Origin: an uncultured Pelagibacteraceae bacterium | Lineage (GTDB): Bacteria; Pseudomonadota; Alphaproteobacteria; Pelagibacterales; Pelagibacteraceae | Direction: 5' to 3' | DNA length: 64,000 bases | NCBI GenBank assembly: GCA_902561765.1 | Contig: CACEQR010000001.1 | Span: 124,001-188,000 of the forward strand | Shown: positions 14,681 to 23,884 of the stretch, piece by piece | Numbering within the stretch: position 1 is the stretch's first letter | Layout of the letters: each line of letters starts with the position of its first letter | Position numbers and translations under genes: made by a program | The notes under the pieces: model-generated | The model's database searches: none | What the model was told of the DNA's origin: nothing | The model's input: only the letters and a program-made list of their open reading frames with translations

Positions 14681-15148
14681 TATTTTTTTAACTTCCTTCT
14701 GAATTTTCTCATATACATGAAGTTTAAATGTTACTACTAGCTTAGTAATTTCGTCAATATCTACCCACTTCCATTCAAGAAACTCTGGGTGTTTAGTTTT
14801 AATATTAATCTCTTTTTCTTCACCATTAAATCTCATAATATACCATTGCTGTTCTTGTCCTTTAAATTTACCTTTCCAAATAATTCCCAAAAGTTCATCT
14901 GGTAAATGGTAAGTTAATAAACCATCTATTTTTTTAATTAAACTTACTGACTTAATACTAGTCTCTTCATCTAGTTCTCTTATAGCTGCTTCATAAAGGT
15001 TTTCTCCTTTATCAACTCCTCCCTGAGGCATTTGCCAAAAGTTCTTCTTATTATCTATTCTTTTTGCAACAAAAACTTTATTTTCTTTATTTAAAACAAC
15101 TATACCTACGCCACTTCTAAGTGGTAAATTTTTATATTTCTCTCTCAT
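14669..15148 (-). CDS. rppH: RNA pyrophosphohydrolase (Nudix)
   Basis: Nudix box GGVDKGENLYEAAIRELDEETSI; RSGVGIVVLNKENKVFVAKRID. Confidence 0.92.
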   Translation of the reverse strand: MREKYKNLPLRSGVGIVVLNKENKVFVAKRIDNKKNFWQMPQGGVDKGENLYEAAIRELDEETSIKSVSLIKKIDGLLTYHLPDELLGIIWKGKFKGQEQQWYIMRFNGEEKEINIKTKHPEFLEWKWVDIDEITKLVVTFKLHVYEKIQKEVKKILVN

Positions 15149-15149
15149 G

Positions 15150-16295
15150 TTAGCCGTTAAGAAGTTTTAAAGCAAATTGGAGTTGATTATCAGAGTCAGT
15201 ATTTATTCTAAAGTTACTAGATCCTTCAGCTACTTCAATGTCAGGTGATACACCTATTTCAGAAATAGATTTTCCTGATGGTAAATAGTATTTAGACACT
15301 GTAAGTCTAATAGCACCCTTATTCTTTAATGGAATAATAGACTGAACAGAACCTTTTCCATAACTATTTTCACCGATAATTATTGCTCTTTTGTGATCCT
15401 TAAGAGCCCCTGCTACTATTTCAGAGGCTGATGCAGAACCATAATTTATTAAAACAACAATAGTATTCCCATCAATTAAATCACCTTTTTTAGCAAAAAA
15501 TTTTCTACTTTCATATTTTCTTTTACTCTTGGTTGATACTATTTCTCCACTATCAATAAAAAAATCTGTAATTTTAATAGCTTGGGAAAGTAATCCACCA
15601 GGATTGTTTCTTAAATCTAAAATATAGTTTTGAATTTTTTCATTTTTTTTGAATTCTTTAATTTTATCTTTTATTTGGTCACCACTATTTTCATTAAATG
15701 AAGTAAGTCTAATATAACCAGTTTGATCTTCTAAAATTTCAGATTTAACTGATGCTACTTTAATTTTTTCTCTCGTTATATTAAAAATCAATGCTTTTCT
15801 TTCTCCTCTTCTACGAACAGTTATTTCTATATCTGTTCCCACTGGCCCCCTCATAATGTCAACTGCTTCGCTTAATGATTTACCTTGGACTTGAATGTCA
15901 TTTATTCTTACGATGTAATCACCTGCTTTTACTCCAGCCTTAGCCGCTGGTGAGTCATCCATTGGTGTAATTACCTTTATAACTCCAGCCTCCATACTTA
16001 CTTCAATTCCTAATCCACCAAACTCTCCACTTGTCTCTGTTTGCATGCTCTCATATAACTCTGGCGTCATATAAGCAGAGTATGGATCTAAAGATTGTAA
16101 AACACCATTGATTGCCGCATCCATAGCTTCACTTTGATTTACATCATCAACAAATTCTTTATTAATTTTATCTAAAACTTCTGAAAAAATATCTATTTTT
16201 TTATAAATGTCATCTTCTTCTGATGAACTAACTAAGTTTGTTTGAAAAAAAAAAATTAACAACAAAAAAAAATATATATAAAATTTTTTTATCAT
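15150..16295 (-). CDS. ctpA: carboxy-terminal processing protease (S41)
   Basis: PDZ domain plus LINYGSASASEIVAGALKDHKRAIIIGENSYGKGSVQ; N-terminal signal peptide. Confidence 0.94.
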   Translation of the reverse strand: MIKKFYIYFFLLLIFFFQTNLVSSSEEDDIYKKIDIFSEVLDKINKEFVDDVNQSEAMDAAINGVLQSLDPYSAYMTPELYESMQTETSGEFGGLGIEVSMEAGVIKVITPMDDSPAAKAGVKAGDYIVRINDIQVQGKSLSEAVDIMRGPVGTDIEITVRRRGERKALIFNITREKIKVASVKSEILEDQTGYIRLTSFNENSGDQIKDKIKEFKKNEKIQNYILDLRNNPGGLLSQAIKITDFFIDSGEIVSTKSKRKYESRKFFAKKGDLIDGNTIVVLINYGSASASEIVAGALKDHKRAIIIGENSYGKGSVQSIIPLKNKGAIRLTVSKYYLPSGKSISEIGVSPDIEVAEGSSNFRINTDSDNQLQFALKLLNG

Positions 16296-16642
16296 ATAAT
16301 TACCTTTTCTTTTGGTATTAACTCAGACCAAATTTTTTCTATTTCATAAAATTTTCTTTTTTCAGGATTAAAAATATGAATTATAAGATCTATTCCATCA
16401 ACAAGTTTCCAATCATTACTATCCTTTCCTTCAATCTTACAATTAGTTACACCATTTTTTTTTAAGTATTCATACACTTGCTCTGATAAAGCTTGGATAT
16501 GTCTTGAAGAAGTTCCACTTGCTATAATCATTTGGTCAGCTATTGATGATTTCCCATTCAAGTCTATTGAGACAATATCTAAAGCTTTGTTTGAATCCAA
16601 AATGTTAATTACATCTTTATGAAGAGAAGAGATTTTGTCCAT
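16292..16642 (-). CDS. rsfS: ribosome silencing factor
   Basis: DMVIASGTSSRHIQA-like motif, WKLVDGIDLIIHIF. Confidence 0.92.
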   Translation of the reverse strand: MDKISSLHKDVINILDSNKALDIVSIDLNGKSSIADQMIIASGTSSRHIQALSEQVYEYLKKNGVTNCKIEGKDSNDWKLVDGIDLIIHIFNPEKRKFYEIEKIWSELIPKEKVII

Positions 16643-16659
16643 TAATTATTAAAAGAGTA

Positions 16660-17205
16660 TCAAATTTTTCTTAATTTAGAAGATGAAATATTGACCTTAT
16701 TAAATTCAATAAATTTTAAGCTTTTTTTATTATACTTCTTAAAGCTCACAGAACTTAATGATTTCCTCTTATATCTATCTCTATCAAATACAAGAATCTT
16801 ACAAATGGATGTAATTAAATCAGAATCCTTCCATTTATGAAAATTAATAAGACTGTCTGCTCCCATTAAAAAAAAAATATCAGCATTTTTATTTTTTTTT
16901 TTAATATGTCTAAGCAAATCGATTGTTCTATTTGATTTAATTTTATCCTCAAAATATTTTACTTTTATAAATAAATTGTTTTGATTAATTTTTTTTGCAT
17001 GTTTAATTCTTTTTTGCAAACTCAAACTACTTTTGCCTTTAAAAGGATTTTTTTTTGTTATAGCCCAAATAATCTTATCAATACCAAATTTTTTTTTTGC
17101 TTCTTTAGAAATTTTTATATGTCCTATGTGTGCAGGATCAAAAGATCCACCAAGAATACCAATTTTTTTTCTATTTTCTTGTTTGTCCAGAGCCATAAAT
17201 TTCAT
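16660..17205 (-). CDS. nadD: nicotinate-nucleotide adenylyltransferase
   Basis: GILGGSFDPAHIGH, FLMGADSLINFHKW, ISSSKLRK; start may be internal Met at 17196. Confidence 0.92.
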   Translation of the reverse strand: MKFMALDKQENRKKIGILGGSFDPAHIGHIKISKEAKKKFGIDKIIWAITKKNPFKGKSSLSLQKRIKHAKKINQNNLFIKVKYFEDKIKSNRTIDLLRHIKKKNKNADIFFLMGADSLINFHKWKDSDLITSICKILVFDRDRYKRKSLSSVSFKKYNKKSLKFIEFNKVNISSSKLRKI

Positions 17206-18418
17206 ATTTGTAACTTACCAGCTGATTAAGCCCCACTGGGCCTCTTGGTGGAAGTTTATTTGTCGAAATTCCAACCTCTCCTCCAAAACCAAATTCACCT
17301 CCATCTGCATATTGTGTTGATGAATTGTGAATTGCAATAGAACTTTTAATATTTTTAATAAAATACCTTGCAGATAATCTATTGTTTGTAATTATAGCAT
17401 CTGTATGCATTGTGCCATACTTATTAATATGATTAACAGCATCACGAATACTATCTACCAACTTTACAGAAATTTTTGCAGAAAGGTGCTCTTTAGACCA
17501 AGTCTTATTGTTTGCTAATTTTTTATTTCCTTTAAATATTTGAAATATTTTTTTGTCAGCATAAATAGAACATTCTCTTTTTGTTAATTCAGTTAATATC
17601 TCATTAATATTTTTAGATTTATTTTTATGTATTAATAATGTTTCTGTAGCTCCACAAATGCTTGTATTTCGTAATTTAGCATTAACCAAAATTTTTTTTG
17701 CCATCGAAAGATTTGCATCTTTATCAATATAAGTATGACATATACCTTCAAGGTGTCCAATGACAGGTACAGAGGATAGATCTTGTACCTTTTTTACAAG
17801 ACTTTTTCCACCTCTTGGAATAATGACATCAATAAATTTTGACATTTTTGACAGCATGTAATCAACAAGCTTTCTATTTTTATTTTCAATAAATTGTACA
17901 AAATTTTTATTAATTTTATTTTTTTCTAACGATTTTCTAAAAAGTTCTGCTAAAATTTTATTACTAAAATAAGCTTCGGAGCCACCTCTTAATATAACGC
18001 AATTTCCTGATTTAAAACAAAGAGTTGAAACATCTGATGTTACGTTTGGTCTACTCTCGTAAATTACACCAATAATACCTATTGGAATTGATACTTTTCT
18101 AATTTTTAATCCATTTGGTCTTTTCCATGTATCTAAATTTAAGTCTACTGGATCTTTAAAATTAGCAATAGTTTTTATTGATTTAATTATTGATTTTATT
18201 TTATTTTGATCAAGAGTGAGCCTTTTAATTAAATTTTCTTTAAGTTTTTTGGATTTGGCAATTTTTACATCTTTCGCATTTTCACTTAAAATTTTTTTTT
18301 GATTTTTTATAATTAGTTGAGTGTAATAATTTAATACTTTATTTTTTTTTTTATTGTTTATTTTTTTCTCAAAAGCAATCTTAGCATTTGAACCAATCTT
18401 TTCTAAATATTTCTTCAT
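17171..18418 (-). CDS. proA: gamma-glutamyl phosphate reductase
   Basis: GVIYESRPNVTSD, GHLEGICHTYID, GPVGLNQLVSYKYEIYG. Confidence 0.95.
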   Translation of the reverse strand: MKKYLEKIGSNAKIAFEKKINNKKKNKVLNYYTQLIIKNQKKILSENAKDVKIAKSKKLKENLIKRLTLDQNKIKSIIKSIKTIANFKDPVDLNLDTWKRPNGLKIRKVSIPIGIIGVIYESRPNVTSDVSTLCFKSGNCVILRGGSEAYFSNKILAELFRKSLEKNKINKNFVQFIENKNRKLVDYMLSKMSKFIDVIIPRGGKSLVKKVQDLSSVPVIGHLEGICHTYIDKDANLSMAKKILVNAKLRNTSICGATETLLIHKNKSKNINEILTELTKRECSIYADKKIFQIFKGNKKLANNKTWSKEHLSAKISVKLVDSIRDAVNHINKYGTMHTDAIITNNRLSARYFIKNIKSSIAIHNSSTQYADGGEFGFGGEVGISTNKLPPRGPVGLNQLVSYKYEIYGSGQTRK

Positions 18419-19524
18419 TTTAATAGTACCATATCATCTTTATGAATAACCTCGGATTTTGAAACATAACCTAAAATATCATTTATTTTATTGGAGTGCC
18501 TACCTTTAATTTTTAAAATTTCCTCAGATGAGAAACTACTCAAGCCTCTAGCAAATTCAGTCATTTTATTATTTAGAATCTTAATATGATCACCTTTATT
18601 AAAACTACCTTGTACATCTTTAATCCCAGCAGCCAGTAAACTTTTACCATTATTCAAAGCTGATAAAGCTCCTTCATCAATTATTATTTTTCCCTTGGGA
18701 GAAATTGAACTAATTATCCATTTTTTTCTAGCATCTAATTTTGAAATCTTAGGTAAGAACCAAGTACATATATTTTTCATCAAAATTTTTTGTATTGGTC
18801 TATTTATCAAACCATTAGCTATAGCCATATGACATCCTGAAAATTGACAGATTTTAGCAGCATCAATCTTTGTTTTCATTCCGCCAGATCCAAATTCCCC
18901 TGTTTTTTGTGAAGCTAGATTTTCTACCTTTTGATCAATATTTTTGATCTCACGAATTAGTTTAGCTTTATTATCTAATTTTGGATCTTTTGAGTAAAGA
19001 CCATTTACATCAGATAATAAAATTAAACAGTCCGCACTTGATATCTGAGCAACTCTAGATGCTAGCCTATCATTGTCTCCATATTTAATCTCAGAAGTAG
19101 CAATACTATCATTTTCATTTACTATCGGAATAAAACCAAGATCAAACAAATTTTCAAAAGTCCTTTTAGCATTTATTGCTCTCCGTCTTTTTTCTGTATC
19201 TTCAAGAGTTAATAATATTTGTGACAGATTAATTTTTGACTTATTAAAAGTTTTTTTAAAAAGATTCATTAATTCAATTTGTCCGATTGAAGCTACAGCT
19301 TGGCTTTTATCAAGTTTCAATTTTTTCTTACTTAATTTTAACTTTTTACAACCAAGGGCAATTGCTCCTGAGCTTACTAAAATAATATTTTTTTTTAATT
19401 TTTTGAGATGTTCAATATCTTTAGCGAATTCTTTCAACCACTTTTCTCTAACAATTTTTTTGTCATTAATTAACAAAGATGATCCAATCTTTATAACAAC
19501 TGTCTTAGAATCTTTAAGATACAT
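18415..19524 (-). CDS. proB: glutamate 5-kinase
   Basis: VVIKIGSSLL, ILVSSGAIALG, GSGGMKTKIDAAKI, PUA tail; listed ORF starts at 19611 but homology-consistent start MYLKDSKTVVIK is at 19524. Confidence 0.93.
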   Translation of the reverse strand: MYLKDSKTVVIKIGSSLLINDKKIVREKWLKEFAKDIEHLKKLKKNIILVSSGAIALGCKKLKLSKKKLKLDKSQAVASIGQIELMNLFKKTFNKSKINLSQILLTLEDTEKRRRAINAKRTFENLFDLGFIPIVNENDSIATSEIKYGDNDRLASRVAQISSADCLILLSDVNGLYSKDPKLDNKAKLIREIKNIDQKVENLASQKTGEFGSGGMKTKIDAAKICQFSGCHMAIANGLINRPIQKILMKNICTWFLPKISKLDARKKWIISSISPKGKIIIDEGALSALNNGKSLLAAGIKDVQGSFNKGDHIKILNNKMTEFARGLSSFSSEEILKIKGRHSNKINDILGYVSKSEVIHKDDMVLLK

Positions 19525-20497
19525 AATTAAGTAATTTTGATTTAATATCAGATACAGATTTTTTATCGAGCGTTGATATTCTAAAAGTAGGTTTCTTTGT
19601 TTTTTTCTCAAAGTCTTTAATTTTTATACTTATTTCATTGTCATCAATTAAGTCTATCTTATTAAATACAATTATTTCCTGCTTTTTTGTAAGTTCTGAG
19701 CTGTATTTTTCCATTTCATCTCTAACTTGGATATATGAATGAGATAAATCACTTTCTGATATATCTATAAGATGTAACAATACTTTACATCTTTCTATAT
19801 GTTTTAAAAATTTAATACCTAATCCTGTTCCTTTATGTGCGCCTTCAATTAATCCTGGAATATCCGCTAAAGTTATTTCCTTATCGTCATACATTGCAAC
19901 TCCAAGATTTGGATTTAAAGTTGTAAATTTATAATTCGCTATTTTAGGAGTTGCACTTGTTAATGATGCTAATAAACTTGATTTACCTGCATTTGGTAAT
20001 CCAATAATTCCTATATCTGCAATTGTTTTAAGTTGAAGCCATATCCAAAATTCCTCACCAATTGTTCCTTTAGTAAATTTTTTTGGAGCTCTATTTGTTG
20101 AAGATTTAAATCTTGTATTTCCAAATCCTCCTTTACCACCAATTGCTGCAACAAATTCCTCATTCTCTTTTTTAAAATCATAAATTAAAGTTTTATTATC
20201 TTCTTCAAATATTTGAGTCCCAATTGGTACTTTCAAATATAAATCTTCTCCACCTCTTCCTGTCTTATTTTTTCCACTTCCATCTTTACCTTTCTCAGCT
20301 TTAAAGTGTTGTTGATATCTATAATCTATTAGTGTGTTTAAATTCCTTTCTGATATTAGAATTACTGAACCACCTTTTCCTCCATCACCTCCATCAGGTC
20401 CTCCAAATTCAATAAATTTTTCTCTTCTAAAGCTAGGTGATCCAGACCCACCGTCTCCAGCTTTTACATATATCTTTACTTGATCGAGAAATTTCAT
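19514..20497 (-). CDS. obgE: Obg family GTPase
   Basis: Glycine-rich Obg fold GGPDGGDGGKGGS, GLPNAGKSSLL, DIPGLIEGAHKGTGLG. Confidence 0.97.
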   Translation of the reverse strand: MKFLDQVKIYVKAGDGGSGSPSFRREKFIEFGGPDGGDGGKGGSVILISERNLNTLIDYRYQQHFKAEKGKDGSGKNKTGRGGEDLYLKVPIGTQIFEEDNKTLIYDFKKENEEFVAAIGGKGGFGNTRFKSSTNRAPKKFTKGTIGEEFWIWLQLKTIADIGIIGLPNAGKSSLLASLTSATPKIANYKFTTLNPNLGVAMYDDKEITLADIPGLIEGAHKGTGLGIKFLKHIERCKVLLHLIDISESDLSHSYIQVRDEMEKYSSELTKKQEIIVFNKIDLIDDNEISIKIKDFEKKTKKPTFRISTLDKKSVSDIKSKLLNYVS

Positions 20498-20525
20498 GAT
20501 TTTACAGATGTTAATTATCTGTTTA

Positions 20526-20780
20526 TTAATTAGGCTTTACTGAAACGTAAGTTCTGTCTGACTTGCTTTTTTTAAAAATTACTTTTCCTTTAACAACAGA
20601 AAAAATTGAATGGTCTTTACCCATTCCAACATTTTCTCCAGGAAATATTTTAGTACCTCTTTGTCTAACAATTATATTCCCAGGTACTACCAATTGACCA
20701 CCATATTTTTTCACTCCCAATCTACGACCAGCACTATCTCTTCCGTTCCTTGATGATCCACCTGCTTTTTTTGTTGCCAT
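20526..20780 (-). CDS. rpmA: 50S ribosomal protein L27
   Basis: [28 protein letters not shown]. Confidence 0.98.
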   Translation of the reverse strand: MATKKAGGSSRNGRDSAGRRLGVKKYGGQLVVPGNIIVRQRGTKIFPGENVGMGKDHSIFSVVKGKVIFKKSKSDRTYVSVKPN

Positions 20781-20791
20781 AAATTACCTAT

Positions 20792-21202
20792 TTATTTTGA
20801 AGCCTCAATTTTTTCTTCTTTAACTTCTTTTACCGCAGTTTCTTTTTTTTTCATTTTTTCAGCCTCTGATAGCACTTTACCATCTTTTGAAAAAATCTTA
20901 CTAATTCTTATTAACGAGAATTGCTGTCTGTGTCCATTTTTTCGTCTTGAATTTTTTCTTCTTCTTTTTTTAAAAATTAAAACTGTTCTTTCTTTACCAT
21001 TTTTTAACAATTCTGCTTCAACTTTAGCTCCACTCACTGTTGGTTCGCCTAACTCAATACTTTTATCATCTCCATATGCTAAAATTTCTTTAAATTCTAC
21101 TTTAGTATCTGGATTAGAATCAGTTAATTTTTCAACTTTAATAATCTCTCCAGCCGATACTTTGTACTGCTTTCCACCTGTTTGTATAACTGCGTATGAC
21201 AT
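20792..21202 (-). CDS. rplU: 50S ribosomal protein L21 with charged C-terminal tail
   Basis: MSYAVIQTGGKQYKVSAGEIIKVEKL, KKRRRKNSRRKNGHRQQFSLIRI. Confidence 0.97.
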   Translation of the reverse strand: MSYAVIQTGGKQYKVSAGEIIKVEKLTDSNPDTKVEFKEILAYGDDKSIELGEPTVSGAKVEAELLKNGKERTVLIFKKRRRKNSRRKNGHRQQFSLIRISKIFSKDGKVLSEAEKMKKKETAVKEVKEEKIEASK

Positions 21203-21221
21203 AATGTACCTAATTTTTAAT

Positions 21222-21256
21222 TATCAGCAATATAGTCAGGGTCCTATGTTAGTCAA
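21222..21256 (-). promoter_or_regulatory. predicted sigma70-type promoter of rplU operon
   Basis: Minus strand TTGACT (21256-21251), 16-nt spacer, TATATT (21234-21229), about 20 nt predicted 5' UTR before rplU ATG. Confidence 0.65.
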
Positions 21257-21266
21257 GCTGAATAAG

Positions 21267-21986
21267 CTAGAAATTATCCTTTAAATCTCTCAATTTTGAA
21301 AAGTTTTCAACATTTTTTGATCTTAAAAAAATATTAGTTTTCAGCTCCTCTTCAAGTGTCGATGGAATGGTTGGCTGACCTTTTGCCAGTTGATTTTTTA
21401 TAAACTCAATTTTCGATATTAAAGCTTTATTTTCTGGATCATGTTTTAGACAAAAATCTGAATTTTTTAATGTATATTCATGCCCACAATAAATTTCTGT
21501 CTCAATTGGTAAATTCTTTAACAACTGCAAAGAATTAAACATTTGTTCATGAGTGCCCTCAAACACTCTTCCACAACCTAATGAAAATAATGTATCTCCA
21601 GAAAATAATGCCTTTTCATTAAAAAAATAGAAACATATATGGCCTAAAGTATGTCCTGGAATATGAAAAACCTTTGCCTCAAATATACCGTCCTTCCAAG
21701 TTTCATCATTTTTTAAAGATATATCTATTTCTGGTATCCTATGTTTATCTTCATCAAAACCTATAACCTTAGCATTATATAATTTCTTAAGCTCTTTATT
21801 ACCTCCTACATGATCATAATGATGGTGAGTATTCATAATGAATTTTAATTTTAGGTTAAGACTTTCAATTTTATTTATAATAGGCTTTGCTTCACTAGGA
21901 TCTATTACAATAGTAGATTTTGTTAATTCATCAATTAATAAATAGGAAAAATTATCTTCTAAACATTTTATAATTTCTATTTTCAT
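21267..21986 (-). CDS. gloB: hydroxyacylglutathione hydrolase (glyoxalase II)
   Basis: MNTHHHYDHVGGN, GHTLGHICFY, SGDTLFSLGCGRVFEGT, YCGHEYT. Confidence 0.94.
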   Translation of the reverse strand: MKIEIIKCLEDNFSYLLIDELTKSTIVIDPSEAKPIINKIESLNLKLKFIMNTHHHYDHVGGNKELKKLYNAKVIGFDEDKHRIPEIDISLKNDETWKDGIFEAKVFHIPGHTLGHICFYFFNEKALFSGDTLFSLGCGRVFEGTHEQMFNSLQLLKNLPIETEIYCGHEYTLKNSDFCLKHDPENKALISKIEFIKNQLAKGQPTIPSTLEEELKTNIFLRSKNVENFSKLRDLKDNF

Positions 21987-21987
21987 T

Positions 21988-22584
21988 TTACTTTTCTAAT
22001 AAAAAAATACCCAATTCAGATATTAAGTTTTTATATTTTAAATTTGAATTCGAAATATTTGATATTTTTTCTCCATTTAAAGAAATTGTTTTATAAATAT
22101 TAATTCCTTTGTTGTTACAAAAATTATAAAAGTCTTGAATTGTACACATATGTAAGTTGGGGGTATTATACCATTGATAAGGCAAATTCTTTGTAACTGG
22201 CATTTCTCCTTTTAATAGCAAATCTAATCTAACTTTCCAATGTCCAAAATTTGGAATTGTGACGATTACTTTTTTTCCTACTCTTAATAAATTTTCAATC
22301 ACTTTTTCTGGACTCATAAATGCTTGAAGCGTTTGGCTTAATATTACATAATCAAATGATAAATCTGGAAATTGTTTTAAATCATTTTCAGCATCGCCTT
22401 CAATAACAGCTAGTCCTTTGGATAAACATTTTTTTACTTTTTCTTTAGAAATTTCAAGTCCTCTAACATCTACCACTTTATTTTTTGATAGATATTCCAT
22501 TAAAATTCCATCACCACATCCAACGTCTAAGACTCTTGATCTTTCCTCAATAAACTTAGATATAACTTTAAATTCTTCTTTCAT
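21988..22584 (-). CDS. metW: MetW methyltransferase-like protein
   Basis: RVLDVGCGDGILMEYL, NFGHWKVRLDLLLKGEMPVTKNLPYQWYNTPNLHMCTI; overlaps metX. Confidence 0.94.
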   Translation of the reverse strand: MKEEFKVISKFIEERSRVLDVGCGDGILMEYLSKNKVVDVRGLEISKEKVKKCLSKGLAVIEGDAENDLKQFPDLSFDYVILSQTLQAFMSPEKVIENLLRVGKKVIVTIPNFGHWKVRLDLLLKGEMPVTKNLPYQWYNTPNLHMCTIQDFYNFCNNKGINIYKTISLNGEKISNISNSNLKYKNLISELGIFLLEK

Positions 22585-23701
22585 TAATATTAGAATAAGT
22601 TGTGTTTAAATAATTTTTAATAGTGCTTAAAAAATCTGGCACATCTAATAAAAAGGAATCATGGCCTTTATCAGTTTTAATTTCAACAAAACCAACATCG
22701 GCACCTATTGCATTAAGTGCTATAACAATATCTTTATTCTCAGAGGTTGGGTACAACCAATCAGAAGTAAAGGAGATAATAAAAAATTTTGTTTTCGTAT
22801 CTTTAAATGCTTTAGAAAGGTTTCCATTAAATTGTTTAGTTAAATCAAAATAATCCATTGCTCTCGTAATATACAAATAACTATTTGCATCAAATCTATC
22901 TACAAATACAGAACCTTGATATCTCAAATAACTCTCAATTTGAAAGTCAGCATCAAACCCAAATTTTAAATCAGATCTTTCTTGAAGATTTCTTCCAAAC
23001 TTTTCTTGTAAACCTTGTTTTGATAAATACGTGATATGAGCAGCCATCCTAGCGACAGCTAAACCTTTATCAGGATTTGATGATTTTTCATCATACAATC
23101 CCTCTTTCCAATTACTATCAGACATTATTGCCTGTCTTCCAAGTTCATTAAAAGCAATATTTTGAGCTGAATGACTAGCCGTACAAGCAATTGGTAATGC
23201 TACTCTAGCCTTATTTGGAAAATTTGATACGAATTGTAAAACTTGCATTCCACCCATTGAGCCACCAGCAACTGCAAATAATTTTTCTATTTTAAAATAA
23301 TCTAGCAGATTATATTGAGCGTTAACCATATCGTTAATTGTAATGACAGGAAAATTTGTACCTATAGGTTTATTGGTCAAAGGGTCAATAGTTCCTGGTC
23401 CGTATGATCCCATACATCCACCAATAACATTCGCACAGATAACAAAAAATTTATCAGTATCGAATGACTTACCTGGACCAACTGCATAGTTCCACCAACC
23501 CTCTTTTTTTGTAATTGGGTTGATGCCTGAAGCATATTGGTCACCAGTTAGAGCATGAAAAATTAATATAGCATTATCTTTCTTCTCATTAAGATTTCCA
23601 TAGGTCTCATAAGCTAATGGAAAGTTTGATATTTCTTTGCCACAATCAAGCTTAAGAGTTTTTTCAATCAGTATACTTTTCATTTTATTTAAATTACTCA
23701 T
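22568..23701 (-). CDS. metX: homoserine O-acetyltransferase
   Basis: LAYETYGNLN, VVGGSMGGMQ-type nucleophile elbow (VAGGSMGGMQVLQF), DWLYP; start may be MKSILIEK at 23683. Confidence 0.95.
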   Translation of the reverse strand: MSNLNKMKSILIEKTLKLDCGKEISNFPLAYETYGNLNEKKDNAILIFHALTGDQYASGINPITKKEGWWNYAVGPGKSFDTDKFFVICANVIGGCMGSYGPGTIDPLTNKPIGTNFPVITINDMVNAQYNLLDYFKIEKLFAVAGGSMGGMQVLQFVSNFPNKARVALPIACTASHSAQNIAFNELGRQAIMSDSNWKEGLYDEKSSNPDKGLAVARMAAHITYLSKQGLQEKFGRNLQERSDLKFGFDADFQIESYLRYQGSVFVDRFDANSYLYITRAMDYFDLTKQFNGNLSKAFKDTKTKFFIISFTSDWLYPTSENKDIVIALNAIGADVGFVEIKTDKGHDSFLLDVPDFLSTIKNYLNTTYSNINERRI

Positions 23702-23731
23702 AAAAATTTTGCTGAAATGAATTGTGAGAAA

Positions 23732-23788
23732 AAAACTTATTTAGCAGGTTTTTTAAAGCGCTCGCAATTCAGTTAAATCAGCGCAAAA
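23732..23788 (-). promoter_or_regulatory. SAM-II riboswitch in metX leader
   Basis: Minus strand GCGCTGATTTAACTGAATTGCGAGCGCTTTAAAAAACCTGCTAAATAAG: P1 GCGCT/AGCGC (23784-23780 with 23762-23758); GATTTA loop able to pair with downstream TAAAT (23743-23739) as the SAM-II pseudoknot; sits upstream of metX as known for the class. Confidence 0.92.
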
Positions 23789-23792
23789 TGCT

Positions 23793-23819
23793 TTTATAAG
23801 ATAGCTTTTTAGATGTCAA
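23793..23819 (-). promoter_or_regulatory. predicted sigma70-type promoter for metX
   Basis: Minus strand TTGACA (23819-23814), 15-nt spacer, TATAAA (23798-23793), immediately upstream of the riboswitch. Confidence 0.6.
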
Positions 23820-23884
23820 TTTTTTTTAGAATTATTGATTGTATTATCTAATTATCTGACTATTTATTAATAAAATTAAGCATC

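Noticed and set aside
19073-19534. 153-aa plus-strand ORF opposite proB
   Set aside because: Shadow ORF of proB; Phe/Leu-rich sequence typical of antisense of Lys-rich coding DNA.
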